Positions 12,349-23,106 are shown, counted from the first letter of the stretch. The stretch: 64,000 nucleotides of DNA from Ottelia alismoides (GCA_037367405.1 JAZKJV010011598.1:1-64000); one strand, 5' to 3'. Made by a program: numbers and translations. The notes: generated by a model not told the origin, from the sequence alone.

Positions 12349-12745
12349 ACATAAGCACCAATTTAAGAATTTATTCCATTAATAAACTTGAATATAACTG
12401 AGTAGACACCATACTTATTTTTCAGCAAAAAAAGTCCATGGAACACGAGAGAAATCATCAACTAGAACTAGATATTATTGGTTCTCTAGGCAATCAAGAT
12501 GTCGGCTGAGTCCCCAAACACCAAAGTGAACATATTCAAAAAGAACGATGGAATTAACAATATTAAAAGGAGGAAATAAACTTCGGTGGCAGTTCCCTAG
12601 TTGACAGGCCTCACATTCTAAGTTGACAGTGAAAGGAAGTTGGAACGACCCCAACGAAGTTCTGCAAAGATGGATGGACTAAGCGTTGGTGGCATAGAGG
12701 TTCTGAAGATGCGGAAAACCGAATCCCAAAGCACGCACTAGCACT
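12349..12745 (-). pseudogene. Copia B: integrase core and GAG-pre-integrase remnants
   Basis: Minus-strand reading gives YYLVLVDDFSRVPWTFF at about 12425-12480, the start of the Copia integrase core (family YFLVLVDDFSRxxWVxFL). Upstream on the same strand, at about 12590-12740, is a GAG-pre-integrase block with LECEACQLGNCHRSLFP. This is the part of Copia B on the right-hand side of the Copia C insertion. Confidence 0.7.
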
Positions 12746-14541
12746 CATGGATTAAACTAGGTGGCATGCACTCTCTTCTTCACAGCTCGCACCAATCGTC
12801 GTTCCAGTCAAGATATCTTAAAAAGCACAAGAGACAACATCAAATATATCTCGATATTTGTGTTTCTTGCAAATCATAACTGACAAATAAAGTCCCGATA
12901 GAAAATTCAAGAATAAATAAAACATTGTTGAACTTGATGTTAGGGGTGATGTGTTCCCTTTATAATATAATATATGCCATACATAGCTTGGACAATTTTC
13001 CATGGACCAACTTGTCATATCCGACGGAATGGACTCTTTTCTCCACAGAGGTGAGCGGAGGCTTTAGTATCAACCAAACACTATGTTTTTGTAAGTTTTT
13101 AGCTGAACACAAACATGGATACCTGAGCAGACAACAACAACAACAATCTCCAAGTGATCACCTAGATTGTAGCAACAAGAGCGATGGTTTGACTAATAGA
13201 TAAACCAACAATCTAGATGTAAGTTTTTCAGTTTTTCGCTTGTGTTGCTTCCTCATAATGGCATGGTGCATCTAGACGTGGAGAATGTGGCCCATTCAGA
13301 GGCTGTGGTCGCGGTCGTACCATGCCGTTATGAGGAAGCAATAACAATCTAGATGTAGCAACAAGAGCGACGGTTTGTCCCAGTATCTCTAGAGTACCGG
13401 TGTTGTAGGCATCTCAAGATGTCTAAGAGTGTTGCATGCCATTTTATGGTTGGCAGTGTGGTCGTTGGGATCATCTGGTCTTGGGCGGCAATATAACCTA
13501 TGTCAAGCCATGTAAGGAATGCCATAATCGTCATGTATTGATGATATTCCTTTTGCTTGGGACAGAGCATTGGAATAGAAGCATTATATTTTTAAATAAT
13601 GATTTAAGTTGGGAGAAGTACGCTGCCAAGAGCCATCATGATTACTTCAAGTTCATCATGTATTTGTAACATCTTCTTGAGTTCTGATCTTACCTATATG
13701 TGACTTTTAAGTAAGTCCACATATAAAAAGCATTCTCATAATATACCTGTACATCTGCAATTCTGCCGACTACACTGACCATTATTTAAGAACACACTAT
13801 CCCATTATCTTTGTCCTAAGTGGCATATTTGCCTAGTTGCAGGCCTATGACTCAAGGAGACTGCACTTTAACATACCTACAAATGATCATTAGGAACATT
13901 CTTGATCACTTTGGATAATTGGTCTCACCCAATTTGATTTTGGGGAGCGAGCCAAATGAGAGGAAGTGTCCGCCCCCTCCTTTGTATATATGTGATGTTA
14001 CCTCAAATTCTGGCATTGTCTATTGCTCTTCCAAGGCCTGCTACTACTTGAAAATAAAAGTGAAGGGTATTTATTTATATCATACCATGTTAGATGCCAT
14101 GAATCATGCATCGATCAAGTTGCAGTGAATGATCCGATGAAGATTAAGAGTTGTCAACAAGAACTTGTGGGGCTTTAGGGAGAGCATGTGGGGGCTATAG
14201 CGAGCCTTTGGAGGCTATATGGAACTTGTGGGAGATGTCTAGAGACGCCTGAAGGGTTAATTCAACCGCTGAAAGGGCGTTGGAGGAGGGTGCATGATTT
14301 GGGAAGGTTGGAACCATTGAGATGGGCCTGATGGGAGGCTGCTGGCAGTTTGCTTCGGGGGTGGGGGGGGGGGGTTGTCAATTGGGCAAGGGGCGAGGTC
14401 CGAAAGCAATGGAGGCTAGGGATGAATGCAATGGGGTTGCAAGGTGGAGGCAGGATTTGGAGGCAATCAAGGCTGGTTGCCGAGGTCGATGAGGCTAACT
14501 GGGGGCGAGGGCGAGACCAAAAGGGGGATGGGTGTTCACAT
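12746..14541 (-). other. Copia B gag/leader region, not resolvable into a gene
   Basis: By position this is where the gag and leader of the minus-strand Copia should lie, between its primer site and GAG-pre-integrase. I cannot trace a convincing gag. A small rearranged segment (13209-13357) contains an RG-rich piece readable on the plus strand. The part from 14150 to 14540 is purine-rich and includes a long G run at about 14356-14372. Confidence 0.4.
13209..13357. repeat. insert flanked by 13-bp direct repeats and containing inverted repeats
   Basis: CAATCTAGATGTA stands at 13209-13221 and again at 13345-13357. Between them are two inverted arms: GTTGCTTCCTCATAATGGCAT onward (13244-13267) and its near-complement ending GAGGAAGCAA (13319-13341). 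The loop holds a gag-like RG-rich piece. The phrase TAGCAACAAGAGCGA(T/C)GGTTT also occurs on both sides (about 13170 and 13356). Confidence 0.55.
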
Positions 14542-14553
14542 GCTCTGATATCA
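14542..14553 (-). promoter_or_regulatory. primer-binding site of Copia B
   Basis: On the minus strand it reads TGATATCAGAGC, one base from the tRNA-Met complement TGGTATCAGAGC. It lies three bases downstream (on the minus strand) of the inferred LTR end. Confidence 0.65.
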
Positions 14554-14556
14554 AAT

Positions 14557-14859
14557 TGAAAGGTAAAAGAGAATTACTTGATTTGAACATGCCACCCTAG
14601 GGCTCAAGGTAGAGTCCTGAGGTTAGGATTACATAGAGAGTCGCTACACTAGTCAAAAGACTAGTGTGCCCCTGAGTGGATGGAACATAACATATCTCTC
14701 AACATATGACTTATAAGTTTACAAGACAGTGCCATTTGTTGTTTAAACCCTATTTATGCACTCTATGTAACTAATCTTCTAATGCAAGGCTTCTAAACAT
14801 CTAATTCATGTCTTACATAGTAGTATATATCATCCTGTGCGGTGATTGTGATGATAACA
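14557..14859 (-). repeat. 5' LTR of Copia B
   Basis: On the minus strand it begins TGTTATCATCACAATCACCG and ends CTTTCA next to the primer site, the TG...CA form of an LTR. The length of about 303 bp is inferred from these ends only, because the partner LTR is lost. Confidence 0.5.
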
Positions 14860-15572
14860 CTACAATAAAACTCATATTTAGACCCCTATTTTAGCAAACA
14901 AATATATATTCCTATCTTATTTATTGATTAAATAACATTTGAAGCCTTGATTTTTGAAAAAAAAAACGATTTTTATCTATTTTGATGATTTAAAGCAATA
15001 TGCCAGCGATATTTCTCTTTTCGGAATTTTCCAAATGACATCGGTATCGATATTTAAGGCCACGATCCATACAAATCATGTAAGTCTAAGGAAATTCCTA
15101 AAAGACCTCTCGTGAAATCTCGAAAAAAATAAGAATTTATAATTCAAACACTCACATTTAATCACAAAAAAGCAACGCAAACTGAGTATGCAAAACTCCT
15201 AAAAATCCACCTTTAAAAGCTTAGAAATTAAAAAAAATCACCTTCCAAATTTCTTACTTAGCTAAAACAACACCGGCAGCAGGAAGCATGTGGGATGTGC
15301 GAAATAATACCGGCATTTTGCATATATATCCAAAAGATAAAAAGATTCCATTTAGGCCCTCATGTTTCCGTGATATGGGAAATGGTGATACAATATATTG
15401 CTACATTGGTCAGCATCTGGGAAAATGGAGATCAAGAGGATACTGGCATGCCCTCAAAAAGATAGGTGCTGGTAATAGAGAAGCGACATATTTATTGGCG
15501 ATATGTTGCAGCAGATACCCTCCTTTAAACTGCCTTTTCCAAAAAAAAAACCCTTCCCTACACTAAAGTATC
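14860..15572. other. AT-rich stretch, nothing recognised
   Basis: One open stretch of 92 codons (15288-15566, plus) has no recognisable motif. The segment begins CACTACAATAAAA at 14858, which resembles a CACTA-type terminal repeat but has no visible partner. The flanking copy of the foldback element's 9-bp target duplication (TAAAGTATC) is at 15564-15572. Confidence 0.45.
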
Positions 15573-15946
15573 GATGAAAATTCGTGCGGGAGGTATGTTT
15601 GGAAATATATTGGTCATATACGATCGTCAATATTTTTTTTTGTTATGTACCATAGGTAAGCCGTCTCTTCAAGAGGCGGCTTTGTCCTTAAACTTTTTAT
15701 GTGTTACATACAAGTGAAAGCCGCCTTTTGAAGATGCGGCTTTGGCTAAAACCAAAGCCGCCTTTTCCCCTTGGAGTTTTTGTGGTACATACCAGTGAAA
15801 GCTGCATCGTGAAGAGACGGCTTTGGCTAAAATCAAAGCCGCCTCTTCAAAAGACGGCTTACCTACGGTACATAACAAAAAAAAATATTGTCCACTGTAT
15901 ATGGCCAATATGTTTCCAAACATACCTCCAGCACGAATTTTCCTCC
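15573..15946. mobile_element. 374-bp foldback MITE, Mutator-type target duplication
   Basis: The two ends are long inverted copies. The left arm begins GATGAAAATTCGTGCGGGAG and the reverse complement of the right arm begins GGAGGAAAATTCGTGCTGGAG. Similarity continues for over 100 bp through GGTATGTTTGGAAA, TTTTTTTTTGTTATGTACC and GGTAAGCCGTCT. The element is flanked by the perfect 9-bp direct repeat TAAAGTATC (15564-15572, 15947-15955), the length typical of Mutator-like elements. The centre holds several alternating sense and antisense copies of AAAGCCGCCTCTT-like words, so almost the whole element can fold on itself. No transposase is encoded. Confidence 0.8.
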
Positions 15947-16057
15947 TAAAGTATCAATACACTTGTATGCACCTTGTTAAATTGCGATCAACTGACTCCA
16001 CCTGCATTCCCTCCGCACCTGCATTCCCTCCGCAATAGATCCCAAGTTCCAGCTTAA

Positions 16058-16771
16058 TCAGCGCAAGCTCTGGATGTGGAGACGGCGGATTGTAGCTAAT
16101 CGTGATGTTCAGATACACATCACCAATCACCTCTTCAATATACTCGGGCTTCTCTGCAAGAAGCTTCATTTGATCGTTGTACCTCACCATGGTCTCTCTG
16201 TCTCGATTGAAAAACAGATCGCATCATAAGATCGGGATATACAGGACTCCAAACAAAAGGTGGAGCGAAACAAACGGGACCAGTATGTCGGGGGAAAATC
16301 AGGCCAACGGGAAGGATCCCGGCGGGAGATCGGGAGAGCGTGGTGATCGAAGTAATCCCTCCAATCGAGAACGCCATCATCGGTGGACAACAACCGACTT
16401 CCGTAACCCTCAGACGCGGCGGCGTAGGGATCGCAAGAGTAACACATCCTCTCCGTGAGGGTTGAGTCTCGGAAAAAGCCAACACCGGCACTGCGGACGG
16501 CATCGAGGAACTGTGCGTGGGATGCCGTGGTTGATGAACTGGAATGAGCCCCATCCGACGCAGGCATCGGAGACACCGTTCAGGATCTCGTCGTAGCGGT
16601 CGGGACGGAAAAGTTGAAGATCGAGGACGGGGACGCCGCCACCGCAAGAGATGTCAAGCGGGGAAGGGTGTGGGCGGGTGGCAGGCGGCTGCACGTATCG
16701 AAGCGGCAAGACGGAGAGACACCGGCGTCAACGAGAGTTTGGACTCTCTCAGGTTGGTCGCTACGCTCCAT
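16058..16771 (-). pseudogene. 2-oxoglutarate/Fe(II)-dependent dioxygenase pseudogene
   Basis: From an ATG at 16771 on the minus strand the product begins MERSDQPERVQTLVDAGVS. After a frameshift come RYVQPPATRP and VPVLDLQLFRPDRYDEILNG, then WGSFQFINHGIP, the DIOX_N domain of plant dioxygenases. A further frame gives VLDWRDYFDHHALPISRRDP and WPDFPPTY, and a last one EEVIGDVYLNITISYNPPSP. Similarity ends at about 16058, before the HxD...H iron ligands and the RxS 2-oxoglutarate motif. At least two frameshifts are present, and about 20 residues appear to be deleted between KLLAEK and PEYIEEV. It resembles the flavonol synthase/jasmonate-oxygenase-like branch, but the substrate cannot be assigned. 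The protein could not be active. Confidence 0.8.
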
Positions 16772-16849
16772 GGGGTCCGACTGAATCCTTCTGTGTTTCT
16801 GTACGTCCACCGAGTGAACGAGCAATCACTATACATCGAGCCATTTGTG

Positions 16850-18865
16850 CCGAGAACATTCTTAGCATCTTATTTTTTTAGATATCGCCTTTATTCTTCC
16901 ACAGTGATTACTTGTACCTTCCTGTTTGATTGGTTGTCTATGAACTGAACTAAACTATGATTTATTCAAATCATGGTGTAATTGAGGGAAGTTCGTTGAC
17001 CATTCGGGTCAATGGGCTGTGACCAAGTGAGAAGTTGACTGAAAGAGAGCTAACCAAGAAAATAAAAAGAACAAATAAATAGAAATAAATAACAAGAAAC
17101 TTCAAATGAAAAAGTAATCTCCATGACTTTTGTAGATCTCGTTGAGATATACAAAGTTCATGAAGACCTCCAACTAAAAATAGGAAGAAGAAATTTACGA
17201 AGTATTTTAAAGAATTAAAACATCAATTATTCATTGTTTTATAATTTTTCCTTTGATTTTTGATAAAATCTGAACAAAATAAATTCTAATAAAATACTAG
17301 AAATAAAATTAAATATTAGTATTTTTAGTTTTTTAATAAAAAAATAAAAATAAAAATAAAAATAAAAATCAAGAAAGAAACAATACATAGAGTATATACA
17401 AAGTCTTAATTCACAAGGTATTGGACTCTTTCCCACATATCAGGCAGACAGTGTAGCTTGACAATCAAGAGATTACTCGAGTAAAAGCAAGGCAAGCCAA
17501 TAGTGAGATTCCCTCTAAAAAAAACTGGAAGTGCTAGTACGCAACAGTTTCCGCACCGTGCATCTCATCTCCCTAATCAAGTAGTCTAGTTCTCAGAGGG
17601 AAAGTTTCGATGAGGTCTCAAAGAGCTGAGGTTTGTCTCCGGCCGATCAAAGAGGGAGGAGTTGTGGCAGAGAGGTGACGAGGTGGAAAGCGAGGGGTTT
17701 GAGTCGTGAAAAGGACACCCGGATTAGACTTCGAAAGCTTCCCAGGTGTGTTCAAATAGCCCGGCTTGTGCCTTGGGTCTCGCTCCGTCCCCATTCCTTC
17801 TCACTTCTTCAATCTCTCTACCACTTCGAGGAATGAATTCGCTCTATCTGCACTTATACCTTTTTATTCAGTTTAGTCTCGAACCTTTCCTTATATTTAA
17901 CCTAATTATTTCCCATTTATCATAGAATAATTTTTTGAGGAGGGACTATTCTACACATTTCTGTCAAATTCTCTATTATTAAGTATGTCTGGTACGATTT
18001 TGACGTGTTTTGATTTTTTGAAAAGAGAGTTTTGATCCTTTTAAATTTATTATTTTAATTCTACTTTGTACTTACGCTATGCTATTTACTATATCATTCA
18101 AGATTTAATTGCCATTTATTTAGCTATTGAGCTTTTCTTTAGTTTTTAATTTTTTTAGAATTTAATTTGTATAAGCTTTATTAAAATGCAAAATAAAAAG
18201 AATAAATGAAAAAGAAACAAATTGAAACATGACAAGAAAAATGGGTTTGGAGAGCACATAATGAGGAGGAGTGAGCAAGCATGTGTCCTTGCCCAAATGC
18301 GGGTGAGCGCGTAGAGATCACGCATCCTTGCCTAATTGAATTTCAGCAGGCAACATCAAGTGCGCGTGTTAGGTTGCCGGCGAGCACTCGGGCGAGAACT
18401 TGTCAAGCACCCTCGTTCGCTAGACAGAACCCTTTCGGTCTCATTGTTCTTTATTGCAAACAAAACCATCCCCTCAAAACCCAATGACGACGATCTTTTG
18501 TCCACATACCCAGCCTCAACCGACCATCGTTTGCGTCATTCACGCCATCATAATTCTCCAATCAGGTATCTCGATACTTCCTCTCTCTCTTTTTTTTATT
18601 TCATTACAAATATGGATATATATGTTTTTTTAAGATTTGCTATTTTTTGATATTGTAACATTATGCTTTTGTTATTCAAATTTGTGAACTTGTTGATCAT
18701 GTAGTAAATTATTAGACTGATATATATTAGATGTTAATCTAATTTTGATAGTCTAATGCATAAGCAAATCAACATGTATACAAGGTACACGATGAAATAC
18801 CTAAGCCACTACCAATAGAAAGCATAATGTCGTATGAGCATATATCCACCTTTGTATAGAAAGCA
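16850..18865. other. intergenic, no gene recognised
   Basis: AT-rich sequence with scattered frames of up to about 100 codons and no domain. It contains the A-rich microsatellite at 17333-17369. It ends at the LINE target duplication. Confidence 0.5.
17333..17369. repeat. AAAAAT microsatellite
   Basis: Six successive A(4-6)T units, mostly AAAAAT, in an AT-rich context. Confidence 0.8.
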
Positions 18866-18883
18866 ACAATATAGTCGTTATAT
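18866..18883. repeat. LINE target-site duplication, left copy
   Basis: ACAATATAGTCGTTATAT, identical to 21645-21662. Confidence 0.9.
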
Positions 18884-21644
18884 TTGATATCTCGATTCTG
18901 TGGAAGATCAAAGGGATCTCACGGTGGGTGAGTTGGTTGACCGTGCTGCTGCTCAAACGAAAGTTGCGCTGGAGGATAAAAAACGCGTCGCGGAGTGGAG
19001 ACAGCGGTCGAGAAGTTCGTGGCTCCGGGAGGGGGATGCGAATACCTGCCTTCCACCGTGTCGCTAGCGGGAGGCGCAGGTTCAACGCGCTGTGATCCAT
19101 TTGCATTGATGGGGCTCGCGTGGAGGGGAACAAGGAGATGGGGAGGGCTATTGCGGGCCATTTCAGGAACGTGTCGTCTCGAACCATTCCGAAGGTTTGG
19201 AGGTGGCTGGGCCTCGACACCCACGTGGTGGCGGACTCCTGCCTGGACATGCTCGTTCGTGATGTAACCTTGGAAGAGATTAAGGATGCTGTGTGGAATT
19301 TGAATGCCGACGCCACTCCGGGCCCTGATGGCTTCCCGTTGTCGTTCTACAAGGATTTTTGGGACTTGGTGGGGCTGGAGGTGTTGGAGGTGGTCTCCGA
19401 ATTTTGTCGGGGGAACGCTGGGTTTGATAAGATCAACCATGCTCTCATCATTTTGTTGCCCCAAGACGACGGCGCCGTTTTCCATTGATGACTATCGACC
19501 AATTGCGGTGTCAAATGCACTATATCTTATTACCGCAAAGGTTCTCGCTTCTCGGCTGACCGGCATTCTTGGCTCTATTGTCTCGCCGTCGCAGTCGGCT
19601 TTCGTCCCTGGGAGGCAAATTACGGACTGCCTTACACTTGCGTCTGAGATCATTGCGGAATGGAAGAGGAGGGGCACCTGTGGCATCTTGTGGAAGGTGG
19701 ACTTTGCAAAGGCCTACGATAGCCTGGATTGGAGATTTCTTTGGTCGGTGCTTAGGAGAAAGGGTTTTCCGGAGGTTTGGATTTCTTGGATGAGGAGATG
19801 TGTCACCACTGCCTTGTTTTCGGTCATAGTTAATGACCGTCCGGAGGGAGGTCTGATTCAACCACGGAGGGGGGTGCGCCAGGGGTGCCCTCTTGCACCC
19901 ATGCTTTTTATCCTTGCTGTAGATGTACTTTCTGATATTGCCACTTGGGTGGTCAACAGGGGCCTGTCGAAGGGGTTTTCCAGGGAGGGTGTGCTGGTCC
20001 CTGTCCTGCAATACGCCGATGATACGCTTTTTTTTCATTGGGGGGGCGGGGGGGAAGAGGAGGCTAGGGGCATGGCTATGGCCCTGGAGATTTTTGGTGA
20101 GTTGTCGGGTATGGTTAAGAATGATAGCAAATCAAAGTTTGTCCCTTTCAGCCTTGCGGATGTGGATGCCGATGCGTATGAAATGACGTTGGGTTCGGCG
20201 TGCTCTTCTCTACCGATGGATTATTTGGGGATGCCCTTGACCTTGGGCAGAACGCGGACGAGAGACTGTCTGAGGGTGGCGGAGAGGGTGGAGGAAAGGT
20301 TGGCGGGGTGGAAGTCCGTGATCTTGTCGAGAGGAGTCCGACTGGTTCTGTTAAAGGCGGTCATTGCGTCCATCCCGATCTATTTTTTGTCTAATCGCCG
20401 AATGCCTAAGGGGATCAGAGCCCGGATTGAGAAAAGGATGCGGGCTTTTCTGTGGGAAAAGCAGAAGGGTGGGTCCAGAGGGGTCCACCTCGTAGGGTGG
20501 GAGGACCTTACTTGCAGGAAAGATCAGGGAGGGTTGGGGGTGAAGTTGCTGGAGCAAATGAATGATGCTTTGCTCCTCAAGTGGGCTAGTAGGATATGGG
20601 GGTCGGGGGAGGATCTTTGCTGTGATGTGGTTCGGCGGATCTATGGCATGGGGGGACGTTACCTTCGCAGGTCCCCCATATTGCCGCGCCCACGAGGTTT
20701 TGGAGGGGAGTTGTGGAGGTCTTCTTGAAGAATCTTGCGCTCTTTAGGCCGGTTCTCGGTGGGGGAGATTCTTTCTCCTTTTGGACGGATGACTGGACGG
20801 AGGGGGGGGGGGGGGCTTTGCTTGCGCTTCCCCCAGCTGTACACCTTGGCTGATGACAAATTTTGCTCGGTTGCAGATTGCTGGGTTGATGGTAATTGGT
20901 GCCCCACCTTCTCGGCGAATTTTTCAGACCAAAGACTGGAGGAGTTCTTGGTTTTGCTCGAAGCATTGAGGGAGGTGGGAGTCCTTCGGGGAGACGGGAC
21001 CACTGGTCTTGGAGGGGGGTCCTTTCTCGGTCAAGAAGGCCTTCGGGGCTATCTCTCGGCCACCGCCGTCGCTCTCGGAGATGCTTAGCCGGGATTGTGC
21101 TTGTCTTTGGGCTCTCGGACTTCTGGAGCGGATTGGTTTCTTCCTTTGGCTGCTTAGGAGGCAGAGGCTGATGACGAGGGACAGTTGTGCGAGGCTTTTA
21201 CGCTCCATCTCGGACAGGTGTTTGCTTTGCAATGCTTCGATTGAGTCCGTGGAACATCTTTTTTCTTTGCCCCGTGGTGTCTCAAGTGTGGCAGGGGGCT
21301 GGCATAGATTGGTGCCGTACGGACGGCTTTCACGCCTTCTGGGGGGCGTTACTGGAAAACAAGGTTAGACCGAAGGTGGAGATTCTTCATTCGATGGCCA
21401 TTCTGTGGGCGATCTGGAGGAGCAGGAACGACTTGCTTTTCTCGGGGACAAAGATTCAATAAGGAAAACGTGTGGTTCTTTGCAAGGCGTTTGGTGGAGG
21501 ATTGTGTGTTGTAATGGGCCTTTTTTAGCGACGCCTGGTCGTAACTTCCTCTTTCTTCTTTTTTGTTTCTTCCTTCTAATTTATAATAAAGGTTTGGGGC
21601 GTGCACCACCGAGTGTATCCCCCTCTTTTGGATTTAAAAAAAAA
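18884..21644 (+). mobile_element. 5'-truncated L1-type LINE
   Basis: The insert is bracketed by an 18-bp direct repeat, ACAATATAGTCGTTATAT (18866-18883 and 21645-21662), and ends in a short A tract at about 21635-21644. These are hallmarks of target-primed reverse transcription. Inside are the RT domain, a C-terminal zf-RVT region and a 3' tail with GTTTGGGGCGTGCACC. ORF1 and the endonuclease are missing, so the 5' end is truncated. The coding part is much more GC-rich than the flanks. Frameshifts near 19480, 20730, 20800 and 21010 break the ORF. Confidence 0.92.
19120..21368 (+). pseudogene. LINE ORF2: reverse transcriptase and zf-RVT, broken
   Basis: The first frame (19120-19485) carries the pre-RT block with DVTLEEIKDAVWNLNAD and the ATPGPDGFPLSFYK motif. 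After a frameshift near 19480, a 415-codon stretch (to 20728) contains DDYRPIAVSNALYLITAKVL, VDFAKAYDSLDW (first catalytic Asp region), GVRQGCPLAPMLFILAVDVL and the active site QYADDTLFF (about 20010-20035), then a thumb/connection region with LVLLKAVIASIPIYFL. Further frames give SFSFWTDDWTEGG (about 20770-20805) and a zf-RVT-like block with GFFLWLLRRQRLMTRD and CLLCNASIESVEHLF (about 21140-21265). The order is that of plant L1 elements. The polymerase motif is intact, but the frameshifts prevent a complete protein. Confidence 0.9.
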
Positions 21645-21662
21645 ACAATATAGTCGTTATAT
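21645..21662. repeat. LINE target-site duplication, right copy
   Basis: ACAATATAGTCGTTATAT directly after the A tract, identical to 18866-18883. Confidence 0.9.
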
Positions 21663-21718
21663 CAGACAAATATGTGATGTTTAAATGTTATTATATGTTC
21701 ATTATTATGGGTAAATCT

Positions 21719-22030
21719 TAGGTGTACAATAGTGGTTTTGTATACATATATAAGTTGTTAATGAGGGTGGTGTCTATGTGTATACATGAATGTATAGTAT
21801 GCGAGGATATGTGGGGTATAAGTATATTATATAGAGACTGTGTATATGTGTGGGTTTGGGTATATGTGTGTGTGTGGGGGGGGGGGGGTATGTGGGTTAT
21901 ATATGTGTGTGCATGTGGATGTGTGTGCATGTGGGTATGGATTTGTGGGGATGTGTGTATGGATGCACATTGTGCATGTATGTGTGAGTTTGTGTGTATG
22001 CTTCAAAGATGTGTGTCTATACTTCTAGTC
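21719..22030. repeat. TG-rich simple sequence
   Basis: Irregular TGTG/TATATG/GGG repeats with a long G run at about 21876-21888. The reading frames across it are simple-sequence artefacts rich in Tyr, Val, Cys and Gly. Confidence 0.75.
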
Positions 22031-22229
22031 AAGATACTTATTATTATGGCAGCTATTATATATGGTAATTACTTTTTTACCACAATTATTTTAAAATCAT
22101 TTTTTATCTAAGTTTGAAGAAGGAACATTTTCTTCTTTATGTACATTACAGATAATATGTTGAATGGAACATACTAGAGTGGATGTTTGGGAATAGACTA
22201 ATGTATGCAGTTCCTTTATGAGACCTTTA

Positions 22230-22534
22230 GGGCATGTTCAGTAACTGGTTGGGTTGGGATATCCTCATGTGAATAGTAGTTGTTTCGATGGTTGGGAGGG
22301 ATGGAGAAGGTTGGAATGATAAACTGATGTGACGTGACATTGATTATGTGTTATATTAACTTTTAAAATGATTATAACATGTTTTTAATATTAACTTTTT
22401 TATTTAAACATGGTTAAAAATTATTATACTAAAGAAAATAAATGGTCCATACAAGTAATCCCAACCCAAGAATGCAGGGATAAACTGGGGGTATGCCAGG
22501 ATACCTCGGGGTACCCTGGCAACCAAACAGGCCC
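22230..22534. mobile_element. Tourist-like (PIF/Harbinger) MITE, 305 bp
   Basis: The left end GGGCATGTTCAGTAACTGG and the reverse complement of the right end GGGCCTGTTTGGTTGCCAGG form imperfect terminal inverted repeats. The flanks are TTA on both sides (22227-22229, 22535-22537), the 3-bp duplication typical of PIF/Harbinger MITEs. No coding capacity. Confidence 0.65.
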
Positions 22535-22599
22535 TTAGACCCCGTTCCATACGTGGGGAGTTTACCCCCCTTAACCTATTCCTTATCTCTCCTACGTGG

Positions 22600-22895
22600 G
22601 TCCCACTTTTCCTCTTTTTAATACATTAAATAAATTAATTCTCTTTTATCAATTCCATAAAAAATAATATATTATACCATCATATCATATAAAAATTATA
22701 AACTACTCCACTTCTACTCACTTTTCCAAACTTCAATACAATCACATCATAATAATTACACACTTTTTCAAACTTCAATACAATCATATCACAACAAACC
22801 CATTTCAAACCCACCCCCAGTTTAACCTTCTATCCAAACATCAAAACACAAAAATGAGTTACCCTCTACCAGCTTAACCCGCCCTAACCCGCATA
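22600..22895 (-). mobile_element. MITE-like sequence, inverted relative of 22896-23106
   Basis: Its right part (about 22700-22890) is the reverse complement, with mismatches, of the neighbouring element. Shared words include CACTTTTCCAAACTTC, AATCACATCA, CACAACAAACCC and TCTATCCAAACA. The left boundary is uncertain. Confidence 0.5.
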
Positions 22896-23106
22896 GGGTG
22901 CGTTTGGTTGATGGGTTATCCCGGGATAACCTGAGAGTGATAACTCGTTTTTCTGTTTTAGTGTTTGGATAGAGGGTTTTGGGTTGAGAGGGTTTGTTGT
23001 GATGTGATTGCATTGAAGTTTGGAAATTCGAGTAGTTATTGTGATGTGATTGATCGAAGTTTGGAAAAGTGGGGTTTTGGGGGTTAACCCCCAACCAAAT
23101 GCCCCC
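22896..23106 (+). mobile_element. MITE, about 210 bp, GGG(T/G)GC(G/A)TTTGGTTG termini
   Basis: The left end GGGTGCGTTTGGTTGATGGG and the reverse complement of the right end GGGGGCATTTGGTTGGGGG are terminal inverted repeats of the kind common in plant Tourist/Harbinger MITEs. A clean target duplication is not visible because the left flank is the inverted relative. Together the two form a long foldback. Confidence 0.55.

Larger units (their letters stand above)
5750..14859 (-). mobile_element. old minus-strand Copia element (B), split and 3'-truncated
   Basis: The minus strand runs from a 5' LTR (14557-14859) and a tRNA-Met-type primer site through gag/leader, GAG-pre-integrase, integrase and reverse transcriptase. 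Homology stops near 5750, just past the RT active-site region, so RNase H and the 3' LTR are lost. A plus-strand Copia (C) interrupts the integrase domain: its core lies at about 12440-12500 and its continuation at about 7090-7290. All coding pieces carry stops and frameshifts. Confidence 0.7.

Noticed and set aside
14858..14873. CACTA-type terminal repeat (CACTACAATAAAA)
   Set aside because: No inverted partner or 3-bp duplication found. It coincides with the inferred Copia B LTR end.
15640..15870. CRISPR-like array from the repeated GCCGCCTCTT words
   Set aside because: The repeats alternate in orientation, are degenerate and lie within a MITE foldback. The window is plant nuclear DNA.
16135..16647. 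170-codon minus frame over the dioxygenase pseudogene
   Set aside because: It is an out-of-frame shadow. The dioxygenase similarity lies in the other two minus frames.
21722..22111. 129-codon frame rich in Tyr, Val and Cys
   Set aside because: It is a translation of TG-rich simple sequence.
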